From the NCBI GenBank assembly GCA_029288475.1, contig JARIHA010000048.1:1-8240 (forward strand): a DNA stretch of 8,240 nucleotides, written 5' to 3'. Positions 7,165 to 8,240 of this stretch are shown one piece after another. The stretch comes from Candidatus Tayloriibacteriota bacterium (GTDB lineage: Bacteria > Patescibacteriota > Minisyncoccia > Phycocordibacterales > JARIHA01). How positions within the stretch are numbered: position 1 is the stretch's first letter; every line of letters starts with the position of its first letter. Made by a program: the position numbers and the translations under genes. A model generated the notes under the pieces. It had not been told where the DNA came from and ran no database searches. It was given only the letters and a program-made list of their open reading frames with translations.

Positions 7165-8058
7165 TTATATTTTTATCCACCAGTCGGGCATAAGATCTTT
7201 TATATCAATAGGCTTGTTGAACCATTTCTTAGGAGCAACTACTGTCTGGTTTTTTCTTTCAGCAAGCCACGCGCCCCACCAGCCGAAGGTGCTGTTGGAA
7301 AGAATATGGTGCTTGCATAAGCTCATAAGGGTGATGTCTTCGTAGTTTTTTGATGCGCCTTGGCCGATGAATGTCATTGGGTAGTCAATTTTGAAATTTT
7401 CTTTAACCCACTCAATGCTATCTGAGAAAATAAAGAAATGTGGATTGGTCGCTTTTGAGGCAATTATTTTTACTGCTTCGTGATAGTACTCGATAGGGCA
7501 GATACCGTGAAATTTGCTTTGAACAGGATTATTTGCAAAATCTCCTCGGCGAATATGAAGACAGACCGGATTTTCCAGTAGTTTTATTTGATCGGCAATC
7601 TCCTTGCCTTCCTTGCCTAAGTTTACCTTAAGGGTGAATTCTTTTTTGAGTACATCCCGAATGTCTACAAAGTATTTTTCGCTCGCAAAATACCCATCGA
7701 GATATGCTCCGTCCTTGATGACATGAAGTTTGGGGTTGTATACAAAGGCGTCATCTTTTATGTAACGTCCAAAAGCTAAGAGTGCCTGATCAAGTTTAAG
7801 TTTCTTGATGATCTTTTTTACTGCTTCAGGTTGTCTTTCGATGAAGATGGGATATTTCTTATATTGGTTTATTTCTTCAGGTGTGGCAATGTCTTCGTTG
7901 ATATTGAAATGCTGAAGGCTATAGTTGTGAGGTTCGTAAGTGGCGAAATCAGAAGTATCAAGCTTGAGGACGGTACCGCTTCGAAGCGCGATCGCTTTCG
8001 CGCTCGCGTATTGAAACAATTGATTTCCCAGTCCGCCTATGATTTTTATGATGATCAT
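7165..8058 (-). CDS. GT11 alpha-1,2-fucosyltransferase-like protein
   Basis: The protein has 297 residues, the normal length for bacterial GT11 enzymes, which transfer L-fucose from GDP-fucose to a terminal galactose or similar acceptor, usually in O-antigen-like glycans. Motifs in order: GGLGNQLFQYA (8-18); LDGYF (120-124); HIRRGDF (168-174), the HxRRxD motif contacting GDP-fucose; FSDS (211-214); and NSTFGWWGAWL (255-265). The C-terminus ends in PDWWIKI, a common GT11 ending. There is no signal peptide or membrane segment, so it works in the cytosol. It starts five bases past the upstream stop with no Shine-Dalgarno sequence; an ATG overlapping that stop hits a stop codon at once and can be excluded. 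Fucose specificity is the usual family property, but other GT11 members using different donors cannot be excluded. Confidence 0.92.
   Translation of the reverse strand: MIIIKIIGGLGNQLFQYASAKAIALRSGTVLKLDTSDFATYEPHNYSLQHFNINEDIATPEEINQYKKYPIFIERQPEAVKKIIKKLKLDQALLAFGRYIKDDAFVYNPKLHVIKDGAYLDGYFASEKYFVDIRDVLKKEFTLKVNLGKEGKEIADQIKLLENPVCLHIRRGDFANNPVQSKFHGICPIEYYHEAVKIIASKATNPHFFIFSDSIEWVKENFKIDYPMTFIGQGASKNYEDITLMSLCKHHILSNSTFGWWGAWLAERKNQTVVAPKKWFNKPIDIKDLMPDWWIKI
7985..8004 (-). other. GC-rich inverted repeat inside the 5' part of the fucosyltransferase gene
   Basis: AGCGCGA (7985-7991) and TCGCGCT (7998-8004) are perfect 7-base inverted arms around a 6-base loop. In the mRNA this could form a stem-loop about 55-74 bases after the start codon, in otherwise AT-rich surroundings. 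It coincides with a run of GCG alanine codons (the ASAKAIA segment), so it may be only a by-product of codon choice. No regulatory role is shown. Confidence 0.3.
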
Positions 8059-8062
8059 TGCA

Positions 8063-8240
8063 TTATGTTATTACTTGAGTCTTCCACTGGCCGTTTATAG
8101 ATAATATTGGCTTTGTTTTGTTCTTTACAAAATCTGGATCGTCAAATGAACTTACAATACGGAACTTAATGTCGTGTTGTTGGTCATAGGCAAAACCGGT
8201 AGTCTCGAGATTTACCTTGAAGAAGTAGGTGCCATGATTG
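8063..8240 (-). CDS. C-terminal end of an unidentified protein, possibly a Wzt-type glycan-binding domain
   Basis: I translated this edge fragment by hand: 58 residues with the start outside the window, ending in TAA at 8065-8063. The visible part begins NHGTYFFKVNLETTG and ends with LSINGQWKTQVIT. It alternates hydrophobic and polar residues in short strands with no helix-like or membrane stretch, so it looks like the end of an all-beta domain. A G-x-Y-x-x-x-V-x-L strand, a D-rich turn, an I-x-F-x-I strand and a final strand ending in Trp resemble the layout of the C-terminal carbohydrate-binding domain of Wzt, the ATPase of O-antigen ABC exporters. That would suit the position upstream of a glycosyltransferase run. 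The similarity is one of pattern only; I do not firmly recognise it. The frame is open throughout and stops four bases before the next start, which supports it being a real gene. Confidence 0.6.
   Translation of the reverse strand, partial: NHGTYFFKVNLETTGFAYDQQHDIKFRIVSSFDDPDFVKNKTKPILSINGQWKTQVIT

Noticed and set aside
7157..7180. GTG start at 7180 for the STELLO-like gene
   Set aside because: It would overlap the fucosyltransferase gene by 16 bases and add eight Lys/Asn-rich residues; the ATG at 7156 directly precedes the first conserved strand.
7988..7995. GCGATCGC palindrome resembling the cyanobacterial HIP1 element
   Set aside because: It is a single occurrence within alanine/isoleucine codons; HIP1 is meaningful only when highly repeated, and nothing else suggests a cyanobacterium.
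193..8065. Possible UGA recoding (Gracilibacteria/Absconditabacteria code), since the visible stops are six TAA and one TAG with no TGA
   Set aside because: Full-length genes with all conserved glycines read through without any in-frame UGA; a recoded genome would use UGA often, so the absence of TGA stops in seven genes is best taken as preference or chance.
7831..8100. Plus-strand open frame opposite the fucosyltransferase 5' end
   Set aside because: It is antisense to conserved GT11 coding sequence and spans the gene junction, with no recognisable domain.

Overview
The window holds the middle of a cell-surface glycan (polysaccharide or glycoprotein glycan) biosynthesis cluster. Every gene I can support lies on the minus strand, so transcription runs from the right edge to the left edge. 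There are eight coding regions: six complete and one cut at each edge. Gaps and overlaps are only a few bases (8-base overlap to 23-base gap), which suggests one polycistronic unit. I see no RNA gene, mobile element, CRISPR array, convincing terminator, or non-coding stretch over 25 bases.

In transcription order: (1) the C-terminal end of an unidentified protein, possibly the glycan-binding domain of a Wzt-type exporter ATPase (8240-8063); (2) a GT11 alpha-1,2-fucosyltransferase-like enzyme (8058-7165); (3) a STELLO/DUF288-type glycosyltransferase (7156-6164); (4) a DegT-fold PLP enzyme with His in place of the catalytic Lys, matching the sugar 3-dehydratase ColD (6162-4999); (5) an AsnB-type glutamine amidotransferase (4995-3196); (6) a two-domain GT4 + GT2 glycosyltransferase (3203-1191); (7) a GT2 glycosyltransferase (1167-193); (8) the start of a protein whose N-terminus resembles GT11/NodZ-like fucosyltransferases (183-1).

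Taken together, the genes suggest assembly of an oligosaccharide containing fucose and possibly a 3,6-dideoxyhexose. GDP-4-keto-6-deoxy-D-mannose is both the precursor of GDP-L-fucose and the known substrate of ColD, so the fucosyltransferase and the ColD-like enzyme could share one GDP-mannose-derived pool. The pool-making genes (gmd, fcl, colC) are not in the window. AsnB either makes asparagine or amidates a sugar acid.

The organism is probably an uncultivated bacterium of the Candidate Phyla Radiation (Patescibacteria, Parcubacteria-like). This inference rests on the very tight packing, AT-rich sequence, a bacterial STELLO-domain protein, and the absence of a recognisable Shine-Dalgarno sequence at any of the seven starts. 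The reading frames are intact with UGA not used as a sense codon, so the recoded lineages (Gracilibacteria/Absconditabacteria) are unlikely. No taxonomic marker gene is present, so this placement is tentative.
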